A stretch of 64,000 nucleotides of DNA. Source: Opisthorchis felineus. Taxonomy: Eukaryota; Platyhelminthes; Trematoda; Opisthorchiida; Opisthorchiidae. This document shows positions 1 to 14,200 of this stretch, piece by piece. The stretch is from the NCBI GenBank assembly GCA_004794785.1, contig SJOL01001452.1, positions 124,001 to 188,000 on the forward strand. Reading direction: 5' to 3'. A model generated the notes under the pieces. The model searched no databases and was not told where the DNA came from. It worked only from the letters and a program-made list of their open reading frames with translations. A program made the position numbers and the translations under genes. Each line of letters opens with the position of its first letter. Within the stretch, counting starts at the first letter, position 1.

Positions 1-268
1 TTGAGGACACGACGTTGCCAGAGACATCAATCAGGTAGCGTATTTTGAAACCATATGGAGTTCTTCATACCTGAAATGATTTTTCAACATCTGAGGGACT
101 AGAATATGACCATGTCAGTTATATTTCCTGTGGTTTGAAAGACCGAGACACAATGAACTAAAGTTATGAAGTGAAAGTTAACATTAGGGCTTCTTTTCAG
201 CGAACAGCCTGACTTGTGCTATTATTTGAGGCACTTCGTTAATTAAAATTCCAAATTTTTTGACGTAC

Positions 269-361
269 CTGCTTGAATATTTGGCTATCAAATACGCTCA
301 TGACTGACACCTTGTTGGACACAGTAAAAAGTTTTCTTATATGATGGACAAAATCCTTCAA
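269..361 (-). CDS. Minus-strand exon, gene unassigned
   Basis: 31 codons, phase 0-0, with FVHHIRKLFTVSNKVSVMSV inside. Donor CAG/GTACGT, acceptor TATTGATTAG. It could be a further 3' exon of gene B or belong to another gene on the same strand. Confidence 0.5.
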
Positions 362-454
362 CTAATCAATACTTTTCCATTTCGCAATGGTTTATAAATA
401 AAGATCGGTAAAGCTCTGCAAGCTCACCAGCCGTCTCCGGTGAGGTTTCTTTAC

Positions 455-531
455 CTCTGCAGATGCTACTGGCAAGGCGTTTTGTCGCATGTTTCCTGAA
501 TATGAGTCGATCTGTCCACTGGCAACTGTCA
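455..531 (-). CDS. Minus-strand exon candidate upstream of 269-361
   Basis: Open frame ending NMRQNALPVASAE at donor GAG/GTAAAG; a second donor CTG/GTGAGC lies 27 bases further and also gives phase 0. Possible acceptors are GTTTGACAG (used here), GGACAG and ATATTCAG. Low-complexity linker-like protein. Confidence 0.35.
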
Positions 532-3500
532 AACAGCACCATCCATGATTATACAACATCACTGTTGAACACAATGCTTTACAACCTTACACCCGTAGTT
601 TATTTGCAAGACTTTTGTTGGGAAAGAGGTCTGACGTTGCACGGTTGTCAAACAATTATTCGGACATTCTGGGTAAGAACCAGCATCAAAGGCGCCATTT
701 ACATCGATCAGAAATCATGGTAGTACTTATAGTTGAGCAACTATTGGCTTCCGGGACCCCATCTAGGAAGGATGGCTGCACCAGCCACGGCAGGACGTTT
801 AGTCACTATTTTCGTATTTTTCGATCGTATCAGCTGTAGACCACCTCCGTGCTGGCGTCACTGCTAATCAGACATGCAAAAAGGCGCATTTTTCTTCAGA
901 CGGTGAACGGATATGTGCAATACACGAATAAGCTACCGCAGCTTTTGGTGCTGGCCATTCCGCTACGTAGATAAACATTCTTTTTCCTAATATCACACGG
1001 CACTGGCCTACAGGGGGTGTAGTTGTGAGAAAGACTTGAAACGTTCCAAGTACTGTTGCTCAAGTCTCACAGCCATACAACGGAGCGGCCCTCACTTTAG
1101 TATACTATTGATGCCCCTGGATGTTCATAGAATCTGACGAACACCAGGATATAATTTGATCTATCAGACTAATGGACGACGAATCGGATGAATGTTTCTG
1201 ACCATTCATCTGCAATCAGACGATTGTCTGAATCAGTTGACAGCTGGTTGCGCCAGAATAGCATTACCGTTGATCTTCATGATAATCACAAAATTCATAC
1301 ACATCGCTGAAAGTCAGAAAAACGCATCCGTTTTCAACACGTCGCTGTCTATTGATCAGTAACCTGTTTATGGAAGACAGTTGGAAAACCTTTTCTGGAC
1401 TCATTTTCACATCTGGTGTTAGCAGCATGTTTCTAATCTTCTCTGAGTTACTTTAGGGTACATTATCATTGTCCTGTCCTACCAAAACTGCAGGTAGTGA
1501 GTTCCAAATTTGGCGGTCCCACGTGATGGCTGACAACCCACGAGCAAACTGTTCCGAAAGGTTAGAATGTTGACCTAGCTGTCTGCCATTGTTGCGCAGT
1601 AGAACGAATGGTATTCCGGATTCACCATCTTCGCTCAGTAAGCCTCGAAAGTTAATCGGATCAAACCTGATGTGGAGATGATATTTCTAAGAGATGGTCA
1701 GGCGTAGTATTTGGCCCTCATACTCTGGAGTCAGATGATACCTAGAGAAGCTCAGTTGCTGTTTGCAAACACTGTCTGCTGAGGCTCCTCCTACATACAG
1801 AGATTCTCGCATGTCCAAAGTATTGGACGCGTGGTCAAATATGTGTGGTGTGATGAACACTGAAAGTAAGTTCAAGTAAGCTTATTGAATGATGTGGTTT
1901 CTAGCGCACTTTTGGCCAGCATTAATACTCGGTTAATAAGTAAGTTTCAATAGGGATTTCGTCCTGTAAAAAGAGCCAATCTACGCTGAAAAGCTGAGAT
2001 GCACCGGACAGCTGTTTCTGTCCTTATTGGGAATCGTCAGCAACTTGAATTTCACGAAACTCCAGGAAGTCTCGATCATGTGACCCCCGGCTATTAGTTT
2101 GTTCCCTTGACCTTCCGTCCATAAGCGGTTAAACAGCAGTGTGAATAACTCGCACTAAGGCCGGATATAGGCTCACAAAACCCCGTGATAAAAAGATGAA
2201 TGGCGCAGCTCTAGTTTCTTAGCAGATTAGCCTCACTTCATTGCAAAAACTCCACTGAAATTCCCAAATTTCCCCACACTACCAAAAACTTGTGAGTAGT
2301 TCAGGGGAGTAAGTGAAACTTCCATGAGACATCGTTGCTCGAACAGCCGGTCAACACATGTGACTGTGATGTGGATCGCGTGAGTGAAGAATTACCGGCG
2401 CTATATCCTGTGTAAGTGCGAACCCATCACATTACTGATCGGCGTTCTTGGTCGAATGGTTAAGTTTTCAAGTCCCTAGCCGGAAGGTCGGGGACTTGAA
2501 ATTCCCTGGAGTTTTGTTAGATGCGGACTACTGATTCTCAATAAGGATGAAACAGCTATACAGTGTCTCGGCTTTTTAGGCTAGGTTGGCTTTACTTACA
2601 AGATGTGTAAGTGCCTGTTACAGTGCTGAAAAACCACCCCATACATGGAACAGTAGTTAATAGTGTAAAAGACCGGATGGTATTTGGAAAGCGAAAAAGG
2701 CAAAATACAAAAAAAAATTAGAGATTTGCTAGTTTATTTAAGCATGAAGTAGACTAGTTCTTCCATAATCCGTCCTGTAACCGTGCAGTTCCTCCTGGAG
2801 TAAACACATGTTGAAAAACATTGATTTAATCGACCTTTTCTGCGGAAAACCTTGTACGCCGCACACGAATTAATTTACTGCGTCAACACAGTCACTCCAT
2901 TCGCACTATTTTGGTGAATATTTTTACAAAACTCAAGAGACAAGTTTGTTTAAGCTCACACACGTTACAATTGCTGAAGTGGAGACAATGTAGTCCGTCG
3001 AATTCTATGCCATGTTTATGTCCTTCGTCAGAATGGAAAGAACCGAGTTGGCTTGACACAGGAACAAAACGTTTTTATAGTTTATAAGTGGTATAAAATG
3101 ATGGCTTAAAAGCCGCATTCGGCTCACTACCACTTTGGATCAGCTTAGGCTAGACGCATCCTCAGGACATCTCTTTCGTCAGAAGTTGTTTGGTGTGGGT
3201 CAAATTTTGAATTCATTTGTATTCTATAAGTAGCTTGCAGCAGAGAGTAGGATACCTATAAGTTTCGCGAATTAAGTCCTTACTGCTTATATCAAGGGTG
3301 AAATATTTACGTTTACCCTCTATTTTCGCATCAGGACTTTTTCTTTTTTAATGATTGGTTTTGAAGTGATGTAAACATCAAATAGCTGCGTAACAAACAA
3401 AGTTGGAAAATATTCAAGCACCTCTGGTTCAATGGTTCATATCTGTCGTCTATTCAGTGCTAAGTGGTGTTGCGCGCAGAAAAAATGTCATGTCCAGTAA

Positions 3501-6500
3501 ACATAACAAGATGAATGGATGCACGTGATACGAAACATATCTATGACATCCATGTTGGGTGATTTAATCTCGATGCCAACAAAGGTGGAAAAATCAAATG
3601 GGCACAGTTAACGCCATTTGGATTCAGATCAGCTCTTCCTAAACTGAGGACAAATGTGTTAGATGAAAGGATCGAATTATGGTAGCCTTCAAATTTTGGT
3701 CAGTTGCCTGTCTACGTGAGTTTTGCTATCGGTGCTGGAAATAATTTCCTTAGACATGAATCCGTTTGATAAGGGCGTAAATGTTTGATTTAGAATTTGA
3801 TGGGGAAATTTATCTTTCGCGCATTATTGATGAGTCCCAAGCTTTATTGCCCCGAAAATCGCCACACAGCTAATCGTGTCACACAGCTTAAGTTGAACGG
3901 GGAGCGCAGATCAAGATGTCATATCACCAGCATCAGTAATATGCATTCCGACGTACCGCAAAAGCAGTGAAAATTTATAAATATCGGTTGTTGTGCAGTT
4001 TCATTTCAACTAAAATTTGTTCCACGTGTGAAAATTTCCAGCATATGGTAAGCTGTATAATCGGCTAAGTCAGCTTGGTTCCAGTGGTAAAGAGCCTACT
4101 CGTGTAGCAAGGTGTTGTACCGACAATGCAAATAATGTATGGCCTTCCACCGAACAGAATATTGCGTGTTTATTGTAATGTTTCTCCTCGTGGATCAAAC
4201 TGAGTCATCCGGACGGTCAGATTGTCTTAATTCTCCGGTCCTTAGCCCGAAGGACAGCAATCAAAATATCCGAAATTTTATTTGACGAGAAGGTTCTTAC
4301 CTAGAAGTTTTCTCCTTTAAAGCGTTTATATCCTAGATATCAAGTATTTTAGTGACGGCCTGCACGCAGACTAGTGACTAGCAAACCACGTGAATCGGAG
4401 AAACAGATTCAAATACCTGGGAAAGTGATACTTATTTTAAGGAGTTTTGAAACCAGCTTCTGCTTACTTAAACTTATCAATCTACTGGTAAGCATCTGGT
4501 CAGATTTTTGGGTACACCAATATTTCCCAGTGCTGTACATATCCAATAGTTGTTCCTGACAGAGTATGCTTTTTTCATGGCCCACAATGCATACGTTTCT
4601 TTAACTTGCTGTATCAGATTCTGACATCCAGCTTAAATATTGGGATCTTTTGCTCGTAAATTTTTTGCAGTTAGGTTCGAGCAGGGCTGACGGTGAGACA
4701 CTGCGGAGTGTCTACTTAGTAAGGCCACTCAGGAATTTCCTAAAGATCCTTGTTGCTTCACCGTAATTGAATTTAACAAAAAATGCGCATAGCAACCATA
4801 AGGACGCTGGGGACAAACGATATACCGTGCCGGAGAATATGTTGACCAACACCCTGAAAAAAAACGTGAAAATAAATCTCCTGAGCACCAGCAGGTGAGG
4901 ATTTGGAGTAAATATAGCATCTTCGCTTAACCTTCATGTGACTTAGATGCACGTCTATTAACTTGCGGGCTGTGACAGTGACACGTGGAAATGGTGGAAC
5001 GATTTGACCATGTGTCTGGACCAACCTCGGAGGTCTAAATATCTAGGCTGATGAGTTTTTAATTTGGCCGCGTAAGAACATATTAATTTAGCATAGAAAT
5101 GACTTCTTCTTACTTAATTGTTTGCCAAACGAGCTTCAAATCTACACCATTTTCATCAAAGTATTGATCTAATGTCTAAATAGGAATAAAGGTAACCAAA
5201 ATTTTAGGGTCGTTCAAGGGGGTGCCCAACTTTTCACATGAGGTTTGGAGCAGTTTTATCCCACAGAATTATTCCGTGGATATCTTCTGATTTTCATCCA
5301 AACATTTTGTTAGTCCCATTGCGTCAGTGATATTGGGACACTTTGAAACGTCGTAACCTAAAGAGGCACAGTAGTTTCACTGTTCCTATCAATTATGTAA
5401 CTATCTAATCTCTACCTCTACGAAAGGCAAATTTACACGGATTTCCGACACATTACCCTGCAATAAAATTTGTGTTTTAAGTTCCTTGTTATTTTGGCAT
5501 ATTTGATAAATATATTCTGGGCACGAATACGCGCAAATAATAAGTTTGTATTCAGAACGGTAGACGAAACTGTAGCAATTTTTTTGAAATATCATATTCA
5601 CCCCTGGTGAAACGATACACATAATAACGCCTAAGGTTACCAATATAGGTACATGACTTACGTGAAGAGTATGGTGCCGGCTCAATAGTGCACTCTTCTT
5701 CACGCGTTATTCCTGGTGAAGGAATGCAGTTGTCGTCTATATTCTCCTATGAAAGGCCGCTTATACTTCCTCTGCTTGGCCAAAATTGCCTGTCCAGCCA
5801 TACTTTCCCAGCAGCCTTACCTATACTTTTCGTAGAATATGCTAGGTTTGTGCACAGTGGTATTTTCCTCTTCCGCTTATTATTTGCGCGTTTCGAGGAT
5901 TACATTTGAGACTACGAGATTTTCTGAGATATTTCGTCAAAAATGGAATAGTTTTAGACTTCGTTCACGATGTAGATATGCTGTTGCTTTCGGTGATGCC
6001 GTGTACCTTCTGGGTAATCTAGTCCCCTCAAACGTGCCGGCCGACGTCTCGTATGTCGTTTCGGTATATGGGTAGTTGGGCGTAGTACTAGTGCGCCAAA
6101 CATGCGGAACACAAAAAAGAACAGAAATTGGCTAAGCTACGTGAAGTTTGGTGATCTTTGCTCGCGGTGTGTACTACTTTAGACATAGCAATATTCTACT
6201 TACGGGTGAGATGTTTGGTCGTGAACACTTAATTTTTCACTTAAGGGTTAGCGGGAGACTGTTAATGTGTGTTCATTTGTTAAGACGTAAAATGCTTGAA
6301 TCTAAAGCGTTGGCACATTCCAAGAGAAATATAAAATTTTTTAGGAGACTGGTTTACCGCCTTCCTGGTGGCTTGAATTATTCTACAAACTAACCATTCC
6401 ATTTAAGCACAATATGTCAGTCTCCACGGAGATAATCGTCGTGATTTCTCACGTGGACTAATAATTGAATGTAAATAAAGCGGATAAATTGTTCTGCACA

Positions 6501-7735
6501 TTTTCGTATAGCAGATCAGCATGGAATCGTCGGTCGCTTTTTTTAGATCTTTGTTCGCCCTTATATTCATGATAGCTATAGTAATGACAACAGGTGTCGA
6601 AGAAGCCATATATTGTGCTAATGCCTTGTGTTTATTTCAGCTTATTTTCAGATTCCAGCATTAAAGAGGAGATGTTCACAAGTAAACACAGTTTTTGAAA
6701 TCATCGTCCGGATATTCTAACTGAGGCTTGTATGGTGGGCTGAGAGACAGCCGGCTGAAAGATACAAAAGTCAGTTGACACATTATTCTGATATTATTTG
6801 TAATGAATAACTACCTAAACATATAGAAGACCTGTGGAAATGGGTTGAAAGTTGGGGGGGTGTTTTTAGGGTGGAGCCAAATGCAATTCTCAGCTGAATG
6901 AACTTCGTTTGGGGTATCATTTCATGATGTTCACACATCACCGTAACACTGTTTATACTACGAACAAGTAACTAATGCATATTATCCGTTTTTGAATCCG
7001 TAAGTTAGGTCCTGTGATGTAGTGCAGTTGATAAAAAAATCGTGGACGAGGAAAATAAGTCAATCAAGCAAAGTCATGTTATTAAATGAAGGTATTCAAC
7101 AGGTGGTAGGTGCCTGTTCTTTTCTCCGGTCCCTGCAGAAATAAGACTGCTTATGATTCTCTCAATTGAATCGGAACACTTGCTACGATCTGATCCAGCT
7201 CCCAGTAAAATGCGTTATCTACTCAAATGTAGTGCGTGAATTGTGTGTAAAACCATTAGGGTCACCCTTTAATTTTACGTGTGATCATCTCAGTATATTT
7301 TCCTCGATTCGGAACCAAGTTTCAGCAACCTCAGTTATTAACTAAATAAAAATGGAGCCGTGAACCAGTATGAATTTCATTCGGTAAGCTCTGAGGATAA
7401 TACCACTTTGCAAACAATGTGGGTGCAGCAGGAAATAGTTCCTTGTCGCTGGCTGTTGAAAAATAACGTCTCAGCCCAGGCTTGATACATTTCTTCTTGA
7501 TTTTCGCTTTTGCTTCCCAAATCATGTGACGGATGGGATTATCTTCATTTGCTCCCCTTTCCGTGATTCTACAAGCTTTTCCCATGACGTCTACTTAAGG
7601 ATTATAAGAAGACTATTCCATGTGAGCTCCAAGCGATAAAAAAACAATTTATGAGATAGGATGTGTGCAAACGCGTTGAGATCCTGAAAAAAATTCTCCC
7701 ATTCCAACTGCCACGAGTGCCATTATTTAGTGTTG
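532..7735. other. No supported gene
   Basis: AT-rich DNA with scattered short frames. Apart from the SINE-like fragment at 2.45 kb, weak splice-flanked segments occur at 4305-4340 and 5821-5880 (minus), but their phases cannot be tested. Confidence 0.5.
2447..2515 (+). repeat. tRNA-derived SINE-like fragment
   Basis: TTGGTCGAATGGTTAAG resembles a tRNA A box (Ser/Leu type), and GGACTTGAAATTCCC a degenerate B box about 35 bases on. The centre is an 11-bp perfect hairpin (2466-2476 with 2491-2501). Confidence 0.45.
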
Positions 7736-8016
7736 TTATGTAAGACACCTGTGCTTTCCAAGCAGTAATGACGAATAATCACTTTTGTAATGATTTCTTT
7801 GAACCCCTGACTTCGGTCGGTTTTCTCCCCACCAAAGTTTAAGCGAGTAAATGTTGTGACCATTCACCCACTTTGCTTTGCGGTTCATGGACTTAGCTAC
7901 CGCAAGTGAACTATAAAGTAATCTCAAAACCACCTGATATCTAAGGTCTCCAAAACATTTTTCGTATACGGGTAAATACTGTCCGATAAGTTGAGCCGAT
8001 TTTTTCAGGGGGTGGG

Positions 8017-8221
8017 CTACCAAATCATGAATGCTAAATGCCAAAAAAAAGCTTTCCGTGTCAGCCAAATGCCCGGCAGGAATGCACTCTCATTTTGTCC
8101 AAAAGTACTTGCAAACTGAGTTTCTATGGGGCTCGTGGATAAAAGCATGTGTTTTTGGTGTTTCAGCATTTGAAATATTTTAGCTACTGTGAGATGAACA
8201 ACTTGGTTTTTTAAGGAGAGT
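8017..8221 (-). CDS. Gene B last recognised exon, possibly frameshifted
   Basis: One base plus 67 codons to TAG. Acceptor TTTGTGGTCAG. The frame includes NQVVHLTVAKIFQMLKHQKH. Near its end lies a run of eight T (plus A-run at 8043-8050); in another frame the coding-like reading continues from there for about 100 codons to 7736 (SIHDLVAHPLKKSAQLIGQY and on). Either the gene ends here or a T-run length error hides a longer exon. I see no AATAAA close downstream, which favours the second view. Confidence 0.5.
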
Positions 8222-11200
8222 CTGACCACAAATGAATAATCCAACAGTTCTCACCGAACTGTTTGTTTGGTCGTTTTTTCTGATGGGAAATGTTCACTTA
8301 AAACTCTCAGGGTTATGGTTGGCCTGAGTGATTATCCGATTTTGGGCGACAGAAACCTTAAATTTGCAGGACGCTGCCTGGGGGATTAGCTTAGGGAACA
8401 GTTTGACCAAACCAATAGGTAGCTTCGAAAATGATTTCATCAAACGAAGAATCACCAGATGTTTTTTCGCCAAGGTTATCTCTTGGTTTAGTTGAAGATA
8501 AATGAAACAGTTGAATTTGCTTCAAACTGTACTGGTCTACTATCATTAGAAGTAGAACAGGAAAGTAACATTGGACGATAAACTATTTTAGCAAAATACT
8601 TGCCAGTGGTTGAGGGAAGTTAAGCCGAGTGGATGTACCATAAAATACGTTGCTTAATGTGCCGGAGACAACATAAGTATTGAATTCACTTAAAGGTATT
8701 TCCTTACTGCTTACCCCATGTTTGGACAGGAAAAATATTATTCTTCATATACATTTGCGATGTAGGTTGATTTTTCATATGGGATTTACATTCACGTTGA
8801 CGGTAACGGACTTAGAAGTGTTTTTTTGTTTTTCGGAGCGTCTGTGCGCTAATCAAAAGTCCTAGTTGAATGGTTTTCAACTGAGCGAAGTAGCCAGTAT
8901 ATAAATATGCTATATTATTGACCGTGGTAATGTTGTTGCATTGGCTACTGCACATCCAGTCCAGTAGATTTGTTTCCAGGATTTTCACTACACTTTGCTG
9001 GAACCAACACTCAAGTTTGCCATAGAACTACTTGTAGGCCAACGTGCTTGAAAAGATAATAAATTTCAAAGCACTAACCTCTATTGAATCTGTCTTTTTA
9101 TCATGTTAATCTATGTTGCCTCCATATAACAATCATACCCATGGGCACGAGTTTCAGTTTCACTCCTTCACTCAAGTTTAAATAGGAAACGTCACAACTA
9201 ACTCAAACAGCAAACAACACTGAACAAAAGTTATATCTCCAGGTAAAATTATGTGTGTTTCAGAAAGTAGACTGTATTTGGTCTGCAGAGTGTAAAAGGT
9301 AACAATAAAAAGCGAGACACGATGACTGGAACTTTATAACTTGACACCTACAATTTTCCTTTATCCCGCCCGCATATTGGCTTATGTGGTTCGGCCCACA
9401 CCCATTCTAGCATCCAAATCACTTTCGCCTATCCCATGTTTACTGCTATTACGGTGTAATAGAAATTCTCAGAGCCAACAAATCCTTGATACGCAAAATC
9501 TCGGTATCTGGGATATCTTACCTGAGTGTTGGTGTGTTCACTGAGCTTGACAATTTGAGTGCAAACGTCCCCTTCAAAGTCGAGAATACGCCATCAGTGC
9601 ACTGTTGAACAGATATTAACCCCTCGTTTGCTTGTGTTTAAATTATTTTCATAGGATATCCGGAGTATTTACCTTTAGCTTAGCTATATTTGTCCATTTG
9701 GAATTTTTGTTGCTTTGGAATCCCACCTCCTTGCACTTGATTAGATCGTCGGATATTCCTATTTCGAAAATTCTGTTTCTCATTTCCAGCTAGTTGGTTT
9801 GAATCTTGAATTGTGGTGTTTTTGCCTTATTTGATTGGTATGTTGAGCTGGCTCCTTATTAAATGCATTTTTGTATTTTATTTGCTTGTTACATTTAGTA
9901 TCATTCATTTGTCTGTTCTAGCCAGTTGGATACTCAGTCTTTCGTGGATGCCGTGGATGCCGTTGGACTGGCTCGGTGTCGATGTGTCTGTTTTTTTGGT
10001 TTTTCTGTTTGATGTAAAGCCCTGACGAACTCGTACTCTGTCACTCCTGCGTGAGAAGGAAACTGAATATTAGTAAGCAAACAAATGTCCTTCTCTGTCG
10101 CTGTGCATTAAGCAAATGACCTGTTAGCTGACCTGTGTTCTTGTGTATTTATGGGCAGTTTTCTTCCAGTCTGACCAACATGATGCTTGTTTATAGATCA
10201 CAGACGGAGTTTTTCTTCATATCTGGTCTCTTGCTTGGCCTCGATGGAATGTGTGTAGATGTGTTCATAGGCTTTTATGTGACTGTCACTGCATGTTTTC
10301 GTGGGTGTCTTAGAGCTTCTTGGTGGTTTTTGATATAGAGAAGCGTAACATTTTTTGTCGTATGGTTGCGTTGACGATATCACTTGTTTTTTTCTTTCCT
10401 AAGGATCACCAAATGAAATTCGTAGGGAGACCTTTATTTTGAATTTGTGTTAAAGTCACCTTTCATCTTTTTTTATTCTTCTTCTCCTTTTTGAGCGCGA
10501 ACAGGTCATTCAGTAATTGGTTTGTTCGTGAAAACTAGGTCTATTTTATAGTATCAAAGGTGTTATCCAAATATCGTCGAAATCAACTTTTTGCAGTGAC
10601 TGGTGGTAGCATCAAATGCTTCATTTTTGCGTTGGGAAGTTCTTGAAGAATCCTGTGATTGGTGGGCCCACTGGTGTTTCTTTATGTTGTTCATAAGTTT
10701 CTCAATGCAACTGGGAATAGGTCTTCAGGCACAGATCCAGCAGTTAGCAAATAAAATCTGCATATGACTCCTAGCTGTCCAGAACTTCAGCAACTGCTGT
10801 CCCTACAGCTGTTAAATCGACCTATGCAAACAGTGCTCTGCGCCTGCCGACTCAGCCACCAGCATCAGGTAAACAGACATCAACTCGTCAGTTGCTTTCA
10901 TTATATTTCACTGACGGTCAGTCCCACTACAGAGTTTACGTTGTGGAAAACTTAGTAAGTGACTCCGTTATTATTTGGATTCCCCAGGGTAAAGTAAAGT
11001 AAAGAGAGACTATTGAGTCTACCGACAGTTTTCATCTGCTTCGCCAACAACAAAACACCTGACGAAACACCTGATGTTCAAGTGTGCAGTAATGAGGTCA
11101 TCGTCTCTGCAGGGTTGTCTTTTGGTCCAGACTACGCGTAATAACGTGCGGTAACAAAGTAGCAAAGTGAACATTCAGAACATGGATAGAACTTGAATTT

Positions 11201-14200
11201 TTCATCCTGAGACTTCGAAAACGAAAATGTTCGGCATCACTGTTTTTTGAAGGCAACTGGATGGAAAAGTTCTTGTTGTTTACTTACCTTGGTGGCAACT
11301 CAGCTGCTAAACACCAAACTGAAAATGAGAGAATGATCAAAATGCATTCATTTTCAAACCAATTTGGTTTTGCTGAAGACTCACCTGAAACCCAGCTGAA
11401 TCTCTCGTATATGATCTTTTTAGGCAATTGAATGTGCTGCGCCAGGCCGCCTCATGTTTCATTTGGTACGATATACGAGAAGTTGCGATACATGTATAGA
11501 AGTATTACACTACTCATAAGGTTGCTGATAAAAATGTGACCGGAATTTAAACGAAATATTTTTTCTAATCAGATGGGCGTAAGGGGCTGCTTCCTCGACC
11601 ACAACTTTTATCCATCATAAATATCCGATTGAGTTACCTGCTTAGACATCAGCTTACCGCATGGAGTTAAGATTAATTTTCTAGGTCATTCTGGCTATTT
11701 ACCAGTGGTCAAATTATGTGAATAAGTTAGCAGGGAATCGGACATGTTTTAAACTCACCGAACCTGACCATTTCAGCAATAGCAGTGAATTCTATTTATC
11801 GATTTAGTTGCAAATTGTTTCAGTCACGAGATTTTTTTAAAGAAGCAAATGATTGACACTGGGCGAATATTTTTTTGTCTACACCCAGAAAAAGTGTCCA
11901 TCATTTACGATTTACCTGACTACTAGAATGCAGAAGGTGGGCGACAAATTTACCTTCATATGCTGAAGCATCAAATGTAAACTCCATCATTTTCCACAAT
12001 GCAAGAGCCACATCTAAACTTGCATACTGGCTTTTGAAATCATTTGAAGCAATCTCATGGAAACCTCTAAAGTTATGCTATTTATTGTTAGATTTAGTGC
12101 CAATGATTTTCGTTCCGTCCATCGTTTAGTGGTCGCTGACCACCGAAGTAAAACTTGAACGATATGCAAGGAAGTGAATGTCAATGTATCCAAGGGTTTT
12201 TTTTTTCAGAGGGAAGATCACCGTCTATCTTAGATTTCATAGCCTTCACCCATGCTGACCGATCAGCTGCAAAAGGATTGATGAGGTTGAATTTGCTGAA
12301 CAAAAAATTGCGGTGAATTCTCAAGACTTGACCTAGAAATACTTTTATCAGAAAGACGAGATATTCGCCATTTTTAATAATAACTTGTTTTGTGTTCGCC
12401 TTTCTGCGAGTAAAAGTGAGAGAAAAATGAAGAAGAAACGGAACTTTCTTCGCCGAAATCCCAATGATTCTGATTGTACTTTTACTTAGCGTGAGTGCCC
12501 TTCCATAAAATATCTTTTTAGGCAATACATTCACAAAACGCTATCAACTTACAATAGAAAATATGCTGATATTTTATTGCTGTAGCCCTCATGATGGGTG
12601 AACAGCGGAGCAGGTGCGATTGACAATCGCTTGTTCAACCGGAAATTTGCTGAAATACTAGTAGCTTGGGTGTATTTATTGTTGATTGACTCGTCGAACT
12701 CGTCACAGTTTAGGAGACGTCATCCCACTCAACCGCACACTGATGACATCCCTTCGAAACTTTGGCAATTCACTTGCCAAGTTCGGTGAAAACGACGACA
12801 ACTGCCTGACCAGAGTAAGGGTCCGCAGGAGCTGGATTATTTTCTGTCTGACATTAACCTCTGCTTCCTAAGAGTTTCACTGGTTATCCAACCACTAACC
12901 TGTCGCACCGTCAGTGATAACTACCTGGGTCTTGGCCAAAACAGATTTTCCTGAGAAAAATTGCAGTATCTTAATACGTCGTCTGTATGTCCAAAGTGAA
13001 CTCTTGCCTGAAGCGAGAGAACTAACACAGAAATGTGCGTCAAACCCAGAAAGGTTTGAAGTCGCAGACACGAAGGTTTGGCCAAAATCTAAGCTGGGCA
13101 TAGTATTTAAACAGTAGCAACCTACTTAGGAAAAAGTAATACACCAAGCTAGTTGAAGCATCAGCGTGAAAACTCAGCACTTAATGAAGTACATCAGCCT
13201 AATTCGTACAACTAACTCAGAGTGAGTTCCTCTGCTGACAGTGATGTGGTAGGGGCAATTCCGAACACCTCATTACTGGTCAGCTAGTAGAACGATATAC
13301 TTTTCCTCAGATTGTTTCGTAAGTGGTCATAATAGTCCCGACCAAAAGGTGGGACCATGATGTGGTGGTTGGGCTTGTATGCTGCAAGGATTCCGCCGGC
13401 GACATTGTGGGAAACTCCGTTCAGCACGTGATACCATGTTAGAAACGCCAGAAAAAGTGCCAAAGGAAGAGCAGCATGCCCGTACTACGAATAGCCATAA
13501 TACGCGCATGTCGCTGTAATTGTGACGATAGAAAGTTGATATGCATGTACATGCATATGAAGGCAGCAATGCATCTTTATCCAGTGGAAGGACAGGTTAG
13601 AAAGGGTTGCCCCTAAAAACCGCAGACCCGTCGCTCAGGGCTTGACCATGATAGCCGGAGGACCATTCGATACTGTCAAAATGCGGTTGAAACCTACAGA
13701 CCGCATGTGCTGTGTGTAGTAGCATCAGAAGTGAGGCACCTGTGCCTTACTCCCTGATTTCTGGATCTAGACCACTCTTCCACAGTCAGCATGTCAAACT
13801 AATGTCTGCGTGAAGCTTTAAAAAAACTCCGCCACTCCCTGTCGTTTGTATCGAACGTTTATGTCAAAGGCTACGGTGGAATTAGCCGAGCAGAATCCTA
13901 CATTATCCGGTTGCAATATTGTTCGTACTTTCAGTTCAGAGAGTACCTCGGCCTAGGAACTATTATCAGCTATTTCTTCAGCGGCCATCACCAGCACACT
14001 GCCGCACCCATCAAATAGTGCTATGCCAGTCCCCAAGGTCCATATTATCGTTCAGTACAACAAACCCGAATAACCCCTCACTAAATTCAGGTGACCTGGT
14101 TCACACTACAGCCTCCTGTTTCAGCAACATCTTCGCATTTGTGCTGCACGGCTTAACTATTCACTTAGGCTCACTAAGGGTCAACATTCTAAACGGCGTT

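Noticed and set aside
9515..9545. Strong CAG/GTAAGA donor on the minus strand
   Set aside because: It lies in the Penelope tail, and the upstream sequence is transposon, not an exon.
11638..11680. Possible exon with CAG/GTAACT donor
   Set aside because: Its phase conflicts with both neighbours, while the 11759-11791 exon fits.
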